Source: Minwuia sp. (GTDB lineage: Bacteria > Pseudomonadota > Alphaproteobacteria > Minwuiales > Minwuiaceae). From it: DNA of 64,000 nucleotides. The DNA is taken from NCBI GenBank assembly GCA_029210175.1, contig JARGPL010000019.1, positions 124,001 to 188,000 of the forward strand, given 5' to 3'. Numbering within the stretch: the first letter of the stretch is position 1; each line of letters opens with the position of its first letter. The translations under genes and the position numbers were made by a program. Positions 53,100 through 62,686 of the stretch are shown here, piece after piece. The notes beneath the pieces are model-generated. The model was not told the DNA's origin, searched no databases, and saw only the letters and a list, made by a program, of their open reading frames with translations.

Positions 53100-53659
53100 C
53101 GCCTCAAGTCCGGATCAAGTTCAAGTCCTTCGTCGAGTTGAACACCGAACGTATTGAGAATCATGGATACCTGTGTGTATTGACCAACAGTGAACACGAT
53201 ATCCATGCGCTGCTTGTCGGTCAGGTCGGACAGGGATTCCCAGGTCGCCGGGCTGATGAAATGGTCGATCACAAGTTCATCCGTGGCCTGCAGCAGGGCG
53301 CGATCCAGGGCATTCCATTCAGAGTCATCGGGGCCACGCTTGATCCGTGCGATCTCGGCATCCGTCAGCCCGCAATCCTTGCCGATCACCACGTGCTGCG
53401 CCCATTCGTACCCGGACTTGCACATGAACCCGGTCCGCAGGATCACCAGTTCCCGGTCACGCGGAGTCAGGTCGTTGCGGTTCGACAGCACGTAACCGCC
53501 CCAGAGGTTGAAGCGTTTCAGCGCGGTCGGGGCATGTGCCAGAGTGCGGAAGATGTTCAGCACCCAGCCCTCGCGGATGAAATAGTCCAGCGCGCTGCGC
53601 TGTTCCTCAGTGAATTCGTTGTCCTGCAAGGGCGCAAAGCGCGGCTTCTGAAGTCTCAT
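53096..53659 (-). CDS. Carboxymuconolactone decarboxylase family protein
   Basis: A 187-residue helical protein of the CMD/AhpD-like superfamily. LVILRTGFMCKSGYEWAQHVVIGKDCGLTDAEI is the core; the Tyr-Glu-Trp and His positions match the CMD subgroup, not the CxxC peroxidatic AhpD type. WNALDRALLQATDELV is the second conserved helix. ATG at 53659 follows GGGGAGGATACGAC. It heads the operon with the SDR and alkylsulfatase and is divergent from another SDR. Its reaction is unknown. Confidence 0.87.
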   Translation of the reverse strand: MRLQKPRFAPLQDNEFTEEQRSALDYFIREGWVLNIFRTLAHAPTALKRFNLWGGYVLSNRNDLTPRDRELVILRTGFMCKSGYEWAQHVVIGKDCGLTDAEIARIKRGPDDSEWNALDRALLQATDELVIDHFISPATWESLSDLTDKQRMDIVFTVGQYTQVSMILNTFGVQLDEGLELDPDLRR

Positions 53660-53853
53660 GTCGTATCCTCCCCATTTCTGCCCCGTCAGGCGCTTCGCCG
53701 GGTTCCAGAACACCACGTTCGATGCTCCGGTCACAGGCTGCGGCCTGGCAGGTCATTCAATCCCTTCAGCTTACCCTGTTTGCAATCCCTGTCAGGCACG
53801 CTATCCCGTCATCAACAACGAAAAAGAAGCATGCACTCCGGGAGGGTCCGAGC

Positions 53854-54714
53854 ATGGAAAATCTGTCAGGCAAGGTCGCGTTCATCACCGGCGGCGCATC
53901 GGGTATCGGCCTCGGGTTCGCCCGGTCACTGGCCCGCCGCGGCGTGAAGCTGGCACTGGCGGACCGGGATGAATCCGGTGTTCAGGCTGCGGCCAGGGCG
54001 CTGTCTGGCTCAGGAGCGGAGGCACTGGCGATCACCTGCGATGTTGCAGATGCCGCTTCGGTGCAGCACGCGGCGGATCAGACCATCGACCGCTTCGGCA
54101 AGGTGCATGTGGTCATGAACAATGCCGGTGTCGCGCTGAGTGGCAGTTCCGGGTCCATCCCCCTCACCGACTGGCGCTGGATCGTGGACATCAACCTGAT
54201 GGGTGTGGTGCACGGGGTGGAAATATTCGTGCCCCTGATCGAACGCCATGGCGAAGGCGGCTACATCATCAATACAGCATCAATGGCCGGTCACTGGGCT
54301 TCCAGTTTCATGGCCCCCTATACGGCAACCAAGTTTGCTGTCGTCGGGTACTCGGAATGCCTTGCACAGGAACTGGCACCGCGCGGGATCGGGGTCAGCG
54401 CACTCTGCCCTGGATGGGTGAAGACAAAGATCGCCGAATCCGGGCGGCACCTGCCTTCGAGTGTCGATGGGCCGCAGTCCGACGCCGCCGGGCCAATCCA
54501 TGAGTTGATCAACAACGGGCTGTCGCCGGACGTGGTCGGCGAAGTGGTCATTCAGGCGATGGCGGAAAAGCGGATGCACATCTTCACGCACGACGACATG
54601 CGCCCCGTCATCGACCTGCGCCGCGACGCCCTGCAGAACGACTTCGGCAGGGCAGCCGACGCAGTCAGGGAAGCCGAGGCCCGCCTGTCAGAGACGCTCT
54701 CAGGCACCGAGTGA
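53854..54714 (+). CDS. Short-chain dehydrogenase/reductase
   Basis: A 286-residue classical SDR. TGGASGIG is at 12-19, NNAG at about 90, Ser in INTASMAGH, Tyr-x-x-x-Lys in YTATKFA and a long C-terminal helix (DLRRDALQNDFGRAADAVREAEARLSE shortened here to its outline). Asp near the end of strand 2 (LALADRD) favours NAD(H). ATG at 53854 follows GGGAGGGTCCGAGC; the longer frame runs through the promoter region. Its last 15 bases overlap the convergent DUF4864 gene. Confidence 0.88.
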   Translation: MENLSGKVAFITGGASGIGLGFARSLARRGVKLALADRDESGVQAAARALSGSGAEALAITCDVADAASVQHAADQTIDRFGKVHVVMNNAGVALSGSSGSIPLTDWRWIVDINLMGVVHGVEIFVPLIERHGEGGYIINTASMAGHWASSFMAPYTATKFAVVGYSECLAQELAPRGIGVSALCPGWVKTKIAESGRHLPSSVDGPQSDAAGPIHELINNGLSPDVVGEVVIQAMAEKRMHIFTHDDMRPVIDLRRDALQNDFGRAADAVREAEARLSETLSGTE

Positions 54715-55116
54715 CGGTGCGCGGCGCATGTAGACGCCTGCGATCTTCCAGACACCATCTTCCTGCCGTTCCATGAAGTAGGTGCCGATGGTGGAATCGC
54801 CGCCGGTGCCAAGGAACCAGACGTCCTGGATCAGCCGCTTCCCGTCGCGCTTCAGGTCCCTGAACTCGACGGCCTTGGGCCGATAGACGTCCGGATACCC
54901 CGTGCGCACCATTGTCATGAAATTGTCGGCTGTACCGAACTTGGATCGGATGATCGGGGCCGCGAAGGAAAACGCGCGCTCCCCATCGTCAGCGCGGAAA
55001 GCCGCGATCTGCTGGTTGATCACATCACGGATCGCGTCCTCATCAGCGTCCGCATGACCCAGTGTCGGTACCGCCACCAACAGCAGCATGATGAGTGAGA
55101 ATGCCAGTTTGCGCAT
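54700..55116 (-). CDS. DUF4864 secreted protein
   Basis: A 138-residue protein with a Sec signal (MRKLAFSLIMLLLVAVPTLG, cleavage near 22) and a small cone-shaped (NTF2-like) domain of the DUF4864 family: EDAIRDVINQQIAAFRADDG, AFSFAAPIIRSKFG and GVWKIAGVYM. The mature protein is periplasmic. Function is unknown. ATG follows GGAGGACGGC. Its 3' end overlaps that of the SDR by 15 bp tail-to-tail. Confidence 0.85.
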   Translation of the reverse strand: MRKLAFSLIMLLLVAVPTLGHADADEDAIRDVINQQIAAFRADDGERAFSFAAPIIRSKFGTADNFMTMVRTGYPDVYRPKAVEFRDLKRDGKRLIQDVWFLGTGGDSTIGTYFMERQEDGVWKIAGVYMRRAPSLGA

Positions 55117-55202
55117 GCCGTCCTCCTTGCCCGTTGCTGCAAGTGTAGACGAAGGCGGGGCGATGACGGATCACAATGCGCAGGACCGTGGCTGCTCCCC
55201 CC

Positions 55203-55240
55203 AATGAAAAGAGGCCGCGCCCGGTTTCCCGGACGCGGCC
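55203..55240 (-). terminator. Rho-independent terminator of groESL
   Basis: On the minus strand a 12-bp stem (one mismatch) with a GAAA tetraloop, GGCCGCGTCCGG-GAAA-CCGGGCGCGGCC, is followed by TCTTTTC, about 35 nt past the groEL stop. Confidence 0.85.
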
Positions 55241-55274
55241 CCTGATCTTGAGACGAAGTGGTCTCGGGCGATGA

Positions 55275-56957
<1,683 letters not shown>

Positions 56958-57022
56958 TCACCGCCCGCAGGGGGCGCTGAACTGCATCTCGGGTAACGGG
57001 GAAGGTACGGCGGGAAGCCGGA

Positions 57023-57313
57023 TCAGCCCTCGATCACACCCATGATGTCGGATTCCTTCATGATCAGAAGCTCTTCGCTGCCGATCTTGACCTCGGTGCC
57101 GGACCACTTGCCGAACAGGACGCGGTCGCCTGCCTTCAGGTCCAGGGCAACGACTTCGCCCTTGTCGTTGCGCGCGCCATTGCCCACGGAGACGACTTCG
57201 CCTTCCATCGGCTTTTCCTTGGCGGTGTCGGGGATGATGATCCCACCAGCGGTCTTCTCTTCGGATTCGAGGCGGCGAACCACCACGCGGTCGTGCAAAG
57301 GCCTGAAGCCCAT
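57023..57313 (-). CDS. groES: Co-chaperonin GroES
   Basis: A 96-residue 10-kDa lid of the chaperonin. [33 protein letters not shown] contains the mobile loop, and [31 protein letters not shown] the conserved barrel strands. ATG follows GGAGGGTACAGACT. First gene of groESL. Confidence 0.99.
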   Translation of the reverse strand: MGFRPLHDRVVVRRLESEEKTAGGIIIPDTAKEKPMEGEVVSVGNGARNDKGEVVALDLKAGDRVLFGKWSGTEVKIGSEELLIMKESDIMGVIEG

Positions 57314-57361
57314 AGTCTGTACCCTCCCTCTAGAGTGGAAACGGTGTATCCGATTGCATCG

Positions 57362-57388
57362 TTAGCACTCACCAGAGAGGAGTGCCAA
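57362..57388. promoter_or_regulatory. CIRCE element (HrcA operator)
   Basis: TTAGCACTC, nine bases, then GAGTGCCAA: the consensus TTAGCACTC-N9-GAGTGCTAA with a single mismatch. It lies 49-75 bp upstream of groES and just past the predicted transcription start, so HrcA binding would block expression until heat stress. Confidence 0.96.
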
Positions 57389-57398
57389 CGGCCATGCG

Positions 57399-57427
57399 GA
57401 CTTAAGAAGCTGTGGCTATCGTGTCAA
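57399..57427 (-). promoter_or_regulatory. Predicted groESL promoter
   Basis: On the minus strand TTGACA (perfect -35) is 17 bp from TAAGTC (weak -10). The predicted start point is close to the upstream edge of CIRCE, the standard layout. The -10 is poor, so alternative heat-shock recognition is possible. Confidence 0.6.
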
Positions 57428-57584
57428 CGGATTTGGCAAAAAATTTCATCGATGACGCGGTTCTTGCGGCGGTCTGAAAGCGCCCGATCTTGCCCAAGTC
57501 AATTAAAAAAGTCACTCAAGATTCTGATTTTATTGCATATGTGATACACGCCCCTGGAAGTTCACGGCTCCGGCAGGCAACGCT

Positions 57585-59210
57585 TCACGGCTCTGCCGCC
57601 ACGGCTTTCAGCCACCCCCTGTAGCGCACCATCAGTTGCCCGGTCAGCGGCAGGTAGAGCGCCACATCAAACTGGAAGGCACCGGCATGAGCGAATTCCC
57701 GCGCCTCGCTGCGCGGCAACAGCATGCGCGGCATCGGTATTCCGAAAAACCGGCCCCGGGTGACGGGAAAGCCGAGTTCGCCGTCTCTGACCGTCAGCGC
57801 GACGAGAAAGCAGAACGGCCCGAAACATTCCCAGACCTGGCCCGGACCAGCGGCACGCAAACGGGACCGGAACATCCGCCCCCCGAAGTTTCTTTGCCAG
57901 GTCTCACCATGACCCGCCCGCGAAATGGTGACAGAAACGGGCGTGTCCCTCGCCTCCGGCGGAAAGCCGATGATGCCTGCGGCAAGTCCGGCAAGGAACC
58001 CCTCGCCTCGTGTCACTGACGCCGTCCCCGCAAAGACCCGCAGTTCGCCGATCCGGTGAATGTCGCGCACAGCCTCCGGCAAGTCCTGCCAGGCAGTGCC
58101 CAGAACGTCCTGAAACAGGCAAGGCACCTGGTCTTCCTGCCCCTTGAACGAGATATTCAGATCGGACATGCGGGCCTCCATATCGGCAATGCTGCATTCC
58201 GCCAGACAAGGCCGCGCGCCCGGTGACAGGGCCGAAAGCATGCCTATCATCGTACGTGCGGGAATGGTGGGAATGTATGGCCCATCGCCGTCTTCGGCGA
58301 TGAGTGTCCAGGACCGCGCGACGGCGACGTCATTCGCCCGCCCGGTCACCTTGACCACCATGCCGCCCCTGTCGGTCCCGAATGTCCCAACGGCTTTCGC
58401 CCCCCGGATGGTGAGGGACACCAGCCACTCCGGCACGTGAGGGACCAGACGCGTGCGCCTGAACCAGCCGAAAATGGCAAGCCCGAGGTTGAGCACCGGG
58501 AGTTCCATGCCCGCCCTGAAAAGAACCGATCGCGCGCCGGTCCACATGGGGAACAGCAGCAGGTCAGGCACCGGTATCAGCCATCCCGTGCGCTGCATCC
58601 CGGGTTCGAGTTCGTACGCCTTCGGATGTGACCAACCCGGGACACGATGCCAGCGACCACCGCGCCACAGATCCATTGGCCGCCCGACCTGCAGCATGAT
58701 GGCCCGCACCACCGATCGTCCCCGGGGCGCCCGATTTCCCGGAAAAGCAGCGGTCTCCACAAGGTCGATGTTCGCCAGACCTTCCCTCAGAGTGGCGACA
58801 ACTGCTGAAGACAGCGCGGGCATGCTGGATACGCCGGAAAGGACAACGGTTCCGGCATGCCGGGCCGCAGCATCCAGCGCCGAGATGCCTGCGGTGAACG
58901 CGATGTCATCGGACAGATCAAGATAATGCAGCCCGTGCGCGATGCAGAAAGCCGCCACCCGCCATGGATCGTCACCCATTTCCTGAAACGGCCCGGACGC
59001 ATCGACCACGAGCTGCGGTTCGCAGGCCAACAGGGCATCCAGATCACCGGCGCGGTCACAGACGAGATAGGTCGCTGCGGACAAGGTCGCGGGCATGTCC
59101 GGCCGCAACCCGGCACGGCCGGCGATGGCGACTTCATGGCCATCGCGCATCAGCAGTTCCGCCAGCCGACTGCCGAAGACGCCAGCACCGCCGATGATCG
59201 CGACCTTCAT
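57585..59210 (-). CDS. Saccharopine dehydrogenase-like / DUF4166 protein
   Basis: A 541-residue protein. The N-terminal 150 residues form an NAD(P)-binding fold (AIIGGAGVFGSRLAELL at 4-20, LVVDASGPFQEMG) like saccharopine dehydrogenases. The C-terminal 200 residues match the DUF4166 type (PCLFQDVLGTAWQDLPEAVRDIH, then GRMFRSRLR and a hydrophobic tail). The two often occur fused; function is unknown. The ATG at 59210 overlaps the DCC gene stop (ATGA); in-frame sequence further upstream is antisense noise across that gene. Confidence 0.82.
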   Translation of the reverse strand: MKVAIIGGAGVFGSRLAELLMRDGHEVAIAGRAGLRPDMPATLSAATYLVCDRAGDLDALLACEPQLVVDASGPFQEMGDDPWRVAAFCIAHGLHYLDLSDDIAFTAGISALDAAARHAGTVVLSGVSSMPALSSAVVATLREGLANIDLVETAAFPGNRAPRGRSVVRAIMLQVGRPMDLWRGGRWHRVPGWSHPKAYELEPGMQRTGWLIPVPDLLLFPMWTGARSVLFRAGMELPVLNLGLAIFGWFRRTRLVPHVPEWLVSLTIRGAKAVGTFGTDRGGMVVKVTGRANDVAVARSWTLIAEDGDGPYIPTIPARTMIGMLSALSPGARPCLAECSIADMEARMSDLNISFKGQEDQVPCLFQDVLGTAWQDLPEAVRDIHRIGELRVFAGTASVTRGEGFLAGLAAGIIGFPPEARDTPVSVTISRAGHGETWQRNFGGRMFRSRLRAAGPGQVWECFGPFCFLVALTVRDGELGFPVTRGRFFGIPMPRMLLPRSEAREFAHAGAFQFDVALYLPLTGQLMVRYRGWLKAVAAEP

Positions 59211-59707
59211 TCGATCAGTCTCCGCCGCAATTTCGGGTCTGGCACGGCACACATGTCGGTGCGTCCGAACAGGTGATAACGGTTGAGGGCAATACGTCGG
59301 TAAAGCCAGTCTCGCCCCCCGCGCGGCAGCAGCCGCAATGGCTGCAGCAGCCAGCCGGGTCCTCCAATGTCGCGTCCCATGCAGATCATCGCGTCCAGGG
59401 CCGCATGCGCCTGCCCGTCGCGCAGATAGATCCAGGTTTCGGTGTCGTCGGGGTCCTGCCCCAGATGCGCCAGCATCGCCTGCCCCAGAGCAGACTGCAC
59501 CGGGCAGATGCGGATGCCGAGGCGGTGATCCAGCCGCGCGATCACCCGGGCGCCCGTGGTGCAGAGCACGCAATCCCCGTCCATGAACGCGACGGGGGCA
59601 CTGTCATCGAACACAGGCACCGCAGGATCATCGCGATAGCTGTAGGGCCGGATATCCGACAGGGTTCCAGGCACGTCATTCGGTGCAGTCTGGCGCACGG
59701 CGATCAC
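59207..59707 (-). CDS. DCC-family (DUF393) thiol-disulfide oxidoreductase-like protein
   Basis: A 166-residue protein with the signature DGDCVLC at 43-49, the start of the DUF393 thioredoxin-like fold in which Cys46-x-x-Cys49 may be redox-active. LLPRGGRDWLYRRIALNRYHLFGR near the end is also conserved. About 38 residues precede the domain. The start is GTG; other in-frame GTG codons at residues 4 and 12 are possible. It is coupled to the DUF4166 gene. Confidence 0.82.
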   Translation of the reverse strand: MIAVRQTAPNDVPGTLSDIRPYSYRDDPAVPVFDDSAPVAFMDGDCVLCTTGARVIARLDHRLGIRICPVQSALGQAMLAHLGQDPDDTETWIYLRDGQAHAALDAMICMGRDIGGPGWLLQPLRLLPRGGRDWLYRRIALNRYHLFGRTDMCAVPDPKLRRRLIE

Positions 59708-59893
59708 TCACGCGGGATGCAGAAACGTCCGCAGCAGACTGGACCTCCGCTCCGCTGCCTGAAACCGACCGATTGTCGCGGGCTGGCACCCGGCGCGTTT
59801 CTGCTCAGGGCAGGCCAGACACTGTCTGCGGTTGGCAAGGGGGCGTGATGTGCGCTACTTCCGCCGGGTCCGAGATACTGACCGAGAGAGAAC

Positions 59894-60754
59894 ATGACCG
59901 AGCCTGACCTGTTGCCGACCCTCACCCGTATCGCGGAAGCTCTGGAGCGCCTGTCCCCACCGATGGCGAAGCTGCCGGACACCGATGCAGCGAGTGCATT
60001 TGTCTGGCACGCCAATCCCGACAGGCTGGACCCGGTGCCGGACGTCAATCACGTGGGCATGGCGCTGCTGCAGGGCATTGACCGGGTGCGCGATATCCTG
60101 ACCGACAACACCCGCCGCTTTGCCACCGGGTTGCCTGCCAACAACGCCCTGTTGTGGGGCGCGCGCGGGATGGGCAAGAGCTCACTGGTAAAGGCCGCGC
60201 ACGCTGAGGTGAATGCGGAAGTGGGCGGCAAGCTGATCCTGATCGAGATCCATCGCGAGGACATTGATTCCCTGCCCCGGCTGCTGCATCTGCTGCGCCC
60301 ACGCCCCGACCAGCGGTTCATCCTGTTCTGCGACGACCTGTCCTTCGATACCGACGACACCAGCTACAAGTCGCTGAAGGCGGTGCTGGAGGGGGGGCTG
60401 GAAGGACGACCGGACAACGTCATCTTCTACGCCACGTCCAACCGCCGCCACCTGATGCCGCGCGACATGGTCGACAATGAGCGCGCCACCGCGATCAACC
60501 CCGGCGAGGCGGTGGAGGAAAAGGTCTCGCTCTCCGACCGCTTCGGCCTCTGGCTCGGGTTCCACACCTGCAGCCAGCAGGAATATCTCGCCATGGTGCG
60601 TGGCTATTGCGCGGCACACGGGCTGGAAATGGATGATGAGACCCTGCGCCTCGAATCCGTCGAATGGGCCACGACCCGGGGCGCGCGTTCGGGCCGCGTC
60701 GCCTGGCAGTACATTCAGGATCTCGCCGGTCGGCTCGGCAAGCCGCTGGGTTAG
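59894..60754 (+). CDS. DUF815 AAA-type ATPase
   Basis: A 286-residue ATPase of the DUF815 family. Walker A GARGMGKSS is at 89-97 and Walker B RFILFCDDLSF near 141-151. A sensor-like Asn (IFYATSNRRHLM) and a winged-helix-like C-terminal part follow. Members are widespread in proteobacteria, often near pcm or yajC in alphaproteobacteria, and their role is unknown. ATG at 59894 follows GAGAGAGAAC. It converges with the Hint-domain gene, ending 13 bp from that stop. Confidence 0.9.
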   Translation: MTEPDLLPTLTRIAEALERLSPPMAKLPDTDAASAFVWHANPDRLDPVPDVNHVGMALLQGIDRVRDILTDNTRRFATGLPANNALLWGARGMGKSSLVKAAHAEVNAEVGGKLILIEIHREDIDSLPRLLHLLRPRPDQRFILFCDDLSFDTDDTSYKSLKAVLEGGLEGRPDNVIFYATSNRRHLMPRDMVDNERATAINPGEAVEEKVSLSDRFGLWLGFHTCSQQEYLAMVRGYCAAHGLEMDDETLRLESVEWATTRGARSGRVAWQYIQDLAGRLGKPLG

Positions 60755-60767
60755 CACGTACTGCGCA

Positions 60768-62111
60768 TCAATTGATCCAGACAGCGTTACGCGCCCCTTC
60801 GAGTTCGGCACCGATGCTGGAGCCGTCAATATCCAGCTTCTGCGTCCCGCTCGGCGCCGGCATTTCGGGGCGGGCGGTCTCCCACTCATCAGCTTCATAG
60901 ATCGCCTTCAGCGTCAGACCTGAACGTGACAGCACATAGTCTTCGGGCCTTGGGAACATAGGCTGTACTGCTGACCAGATAAACGGACCACAAACACCGT
61001 CGGGCATTTCGATCTCCCCCACCTCGTTCAGATGCCCCCCTTCCGCTTCGACCAGTTCGTGGATCGATACGTCTTGTCCATCCTCCAGAACGACACGTGT
61101 CCCATACCGCATGAAATGGTCACCAACGACCAACAGGCTCTTCCCGCCTTGCACCGAACGGGTCAGCACGCAGTGCAACATTCGGTCATCAATGGAGCCG
61201 ACCTCGGCCCCCGTCGAGGCACGGATCAATGTTCCGTCCGCGCGCATCAAAGCTCCGTCAGCCCTCAAGATGTCAATGACCGGAACGTGACGACCGGCAA
61301 AACGACCATCAGCACAATAAATGGCATGACCAGGTGTCACCGAGAGGCCGTGCAGGTCCAGAACACAACGAACCTCATTTTTGAAGGTCCGCGTCACGCG
61401 GCCAGGCAATATACTTCCCTCGGCGTCATAGGACAGCACCTCGTCGCCCGATCGAACGTCCTCAATTGCCTTCATGGACCCGTCCGCCATCGTCACCGGT
61501 GTCCCAGCACCAAAACATTCACGCAACAAACCTAAATATTCCCGCTCCAATGCAGAAGCAAATTCATAAGACATCCCCCCATTATACCGGAGATGTTCGA
61601 TCTGTTCTTTATTAAGATTTGCATATTTCTCCATAATTTTCTTGGATATTTCTGGATTCTCCAACAAGAATTCTTGAATATCTGGTGGCACATAACCGGA
61701 CGAATCCATCATGGCAGCAAGTGTTTCCCTTGCTGAGTGAGGATTTTGCTTGGCAAGCAAGACCCCGTTTTCACCGACAAGTGGAATCGCAAAAGTGTTG
61801 CGAGCTTCAGCACTGAAACCAAGTCCAGGTCCGACACCAAATACTATGCCGGAACCATTCGGGATACCAAGAGGCGACAAATTGGTCTGATCGGTCGCGA
61901 GAATGAGCTCGAGTTTCGCAGCGCCATACGCACCTGAAACCGAAAGACTGGTCGAAACCGCTTGTCCTGTCATTGTATTCAGATCTTCAACTGTACCAAG
62001 ATACCCGCCGCCGGTAAGTCCATGGAACGACTGAAACGCGACCCCGCCACCATTCAATGTATCCCACATTTCTATGACCTCCGGGTCCACGACATAACCG
62101 AAACCATGCAC
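60768..62111 (-). CDS. Hint-domain protein with unknown N-terminal region
   Basis: About 447 residues. From about 199 a Hint (hedgehog/intein) domain begins at the nucleophile-like Cys in ECFGAGTPVTMADGSMKAIEDV and includes the TPGH block near 259-262; no clear C-terminal splicing Asn-Cys/Ser is seen. The first 110 residues are Gly-rich and strand-forming (LTGGGYLG, VFGVGPGLGFS), and 130-198 are helical. The last 80 residues are unrecognised. This layout recalls secreted toxin-like or self-cleaving proteins. GTG at 62111 was chosen because TTTGAGG lies upstream and it starts just past the small membrane gene; TTG at 62153 is possible. The 5' half is unusually AT-rich for the window. Confidence 0.65.
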   Translation of the reverse strand: MHGFGYVVDPEVIEMWDTLNGGGVAFQSFHGLTGGGYLGTVEDLNTMTGQAVSTSLSVSGAYGAAKLELILATDQTNLSPLGIPNGSGIVFGVGPGLGFSAEARNTFAIPLVGENGVLLAKQNPHSARETLAAMMDSSGYVPPDIQEFLLENPEISKKIMEKYANLNKEQIEHLRYNGGMSYEFASALEREYLGLLRECFGAGTPVTMADGSMKAIEDVRSGDEVLSYDAEGSILPGRVTRTFKNEVRCVLDLHGLSVTPGHAIYCADGRFAGRHVPVIDILRADGALMRADGTLIRASTGAEVGSIDDRMLHCVLTRSVQGGKSLLVVGDHFMRYGTRVVLEDGQDVSIHELVEAEGGHLNEVGEIEMPDGVCGPFIWSAVQPMFPRPEDYVLSRSGLTLKAIYEADEWETARPEMPAPSGTQKLDIDGSSIGAELEGARNAVWIN

Positions 62112-62121
62112 CCTGGTGACC

Positions 62122-62295
62122 TCAAATACCAAATCTAGCTGTGAATACTCCAATCAACCCCAATACTATGCAAATAACAGTAGCTCTCTCAAAAGATGAA
62201 AAAATCAATCTTGGCAATTTTATTTTTATATAAAAATTAATTGCATTTAACAATGCAATCGCCATCGCAACAACAATAATTGCCAGAGAAATCAA
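62122..62295 (-). CDS. Two-helix small membrane protein upstream of the Hint gene
   Basis: A 57-residue frame starting TTG, with a GGTGGGAG ribosome site at correct spacing. Residues 2-22 (ISLAIIVVAMAIALLNAINF) and about 39-57 (TVICIVLGLIGVFTARFGI) are hydrophobic and flank a basic loop (KIKLPRL). It ends 10 bp before the GTG of the Hint gene, so the two would be co-translated. An in-frame stop five codons upstream bars a longer version. It is AT-rich like the adjacent DNA. No family is recognised. It could be an immunity or export partner, or a fortuitous frame in AT-rich sequence. Confidence 0.5.
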   Translation of the reverse strand: MISLAIIVVAMAIALLNAINFYIKIKLPRLIFSSFERATVICIVLGLIGVFTARFGI

Positions 62296-62501
62296 TTTAT
62301 ACTCCCACCTTCAATAAATTGGCGATTTCTTTCTAAATTCTCAATAATTTTCTATCAATAAATCATATACACTCGTGCCATTGTCAATTTTCTAACAATA
62401 ATATTACCACGACAGCACAACCTTTTCAAACGAACTCAATGCCAAGTCGGCAAGTTGATGTTTCTCGACAGCGACCCTCATCCTACCGCATCTCGCTTTT
62501 G
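62154..62501. other. AT-rich island
   Basis: The base composition drops sharply here against the GC-rich surroundings, with runs such as TTTTATTTTTATATAAAAATTAATT. Except for the two-helix peptide frame on the minus strand, no gene is seen. A recently acquired insertion is the simplest explanation. No flanking direct repeats or transposase could be found. Confidence 0.7.
62360..62387 (-). promoter_or_regulatory. Candidate promoter of the membrane-peptide/Hint unit
   Basis: The minus strand has a perfect TTGACA with TGATTT 16 bp later, about 65 bp before the membrane-peptide start. The -10 is poor and AT-rich DNA gives such matches by chance. Confidence 0.3.
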
Positions 62502-62642
62502 TCAGCGCCAGGCGATGCGGTCGCCGTCGCGGCGCCACATGGTGCGGCCCACCTTGCGGAAGCCGCATTCCTCCATCGCCACGCCGAAACCGGCATCGGC
62601 GACCAGATGCCAAGGCTTGATGCCTGAGTCCCTGTCGATCAT
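62502..62642 (-). CDS. 46-residue small protein or gene remnant
   Basis: ATG at 62642 opens a 46-residue frame whose composition looks coding: MIDRDSGIKPWHLVADAG, then EECGFRKVGRTMWRRDGDR and a final IAWR. The G-R-T-x-W-R-R-x-G-D pattern gives a protein-like feel, but no family is recognised. There is no strong ribosome site. It could be a genuine small protein or the C-terminal leftover of a gene lost when the AT-rich island arrived. It lies 45 bp after the nlpD stop, on the same strand. Confidence 0.35.
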   Translation of the reverse strand: MIDRDSGIKPWHLVADAGFGVAMEECGFRKVGRTMWRRDGDRIAWR

Positions 62643-62686
62643 TCCACAACCATAGCATGGAGCGCGTTGGCCGGAACACGGCTTGC

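Noticed and set aside
62382-62450. Possible plasmid or phage attachment site at the island's border
   Set aside because: No flanking direct repeat, integrase or tRNA end could be found, so an att site cannot be supported.
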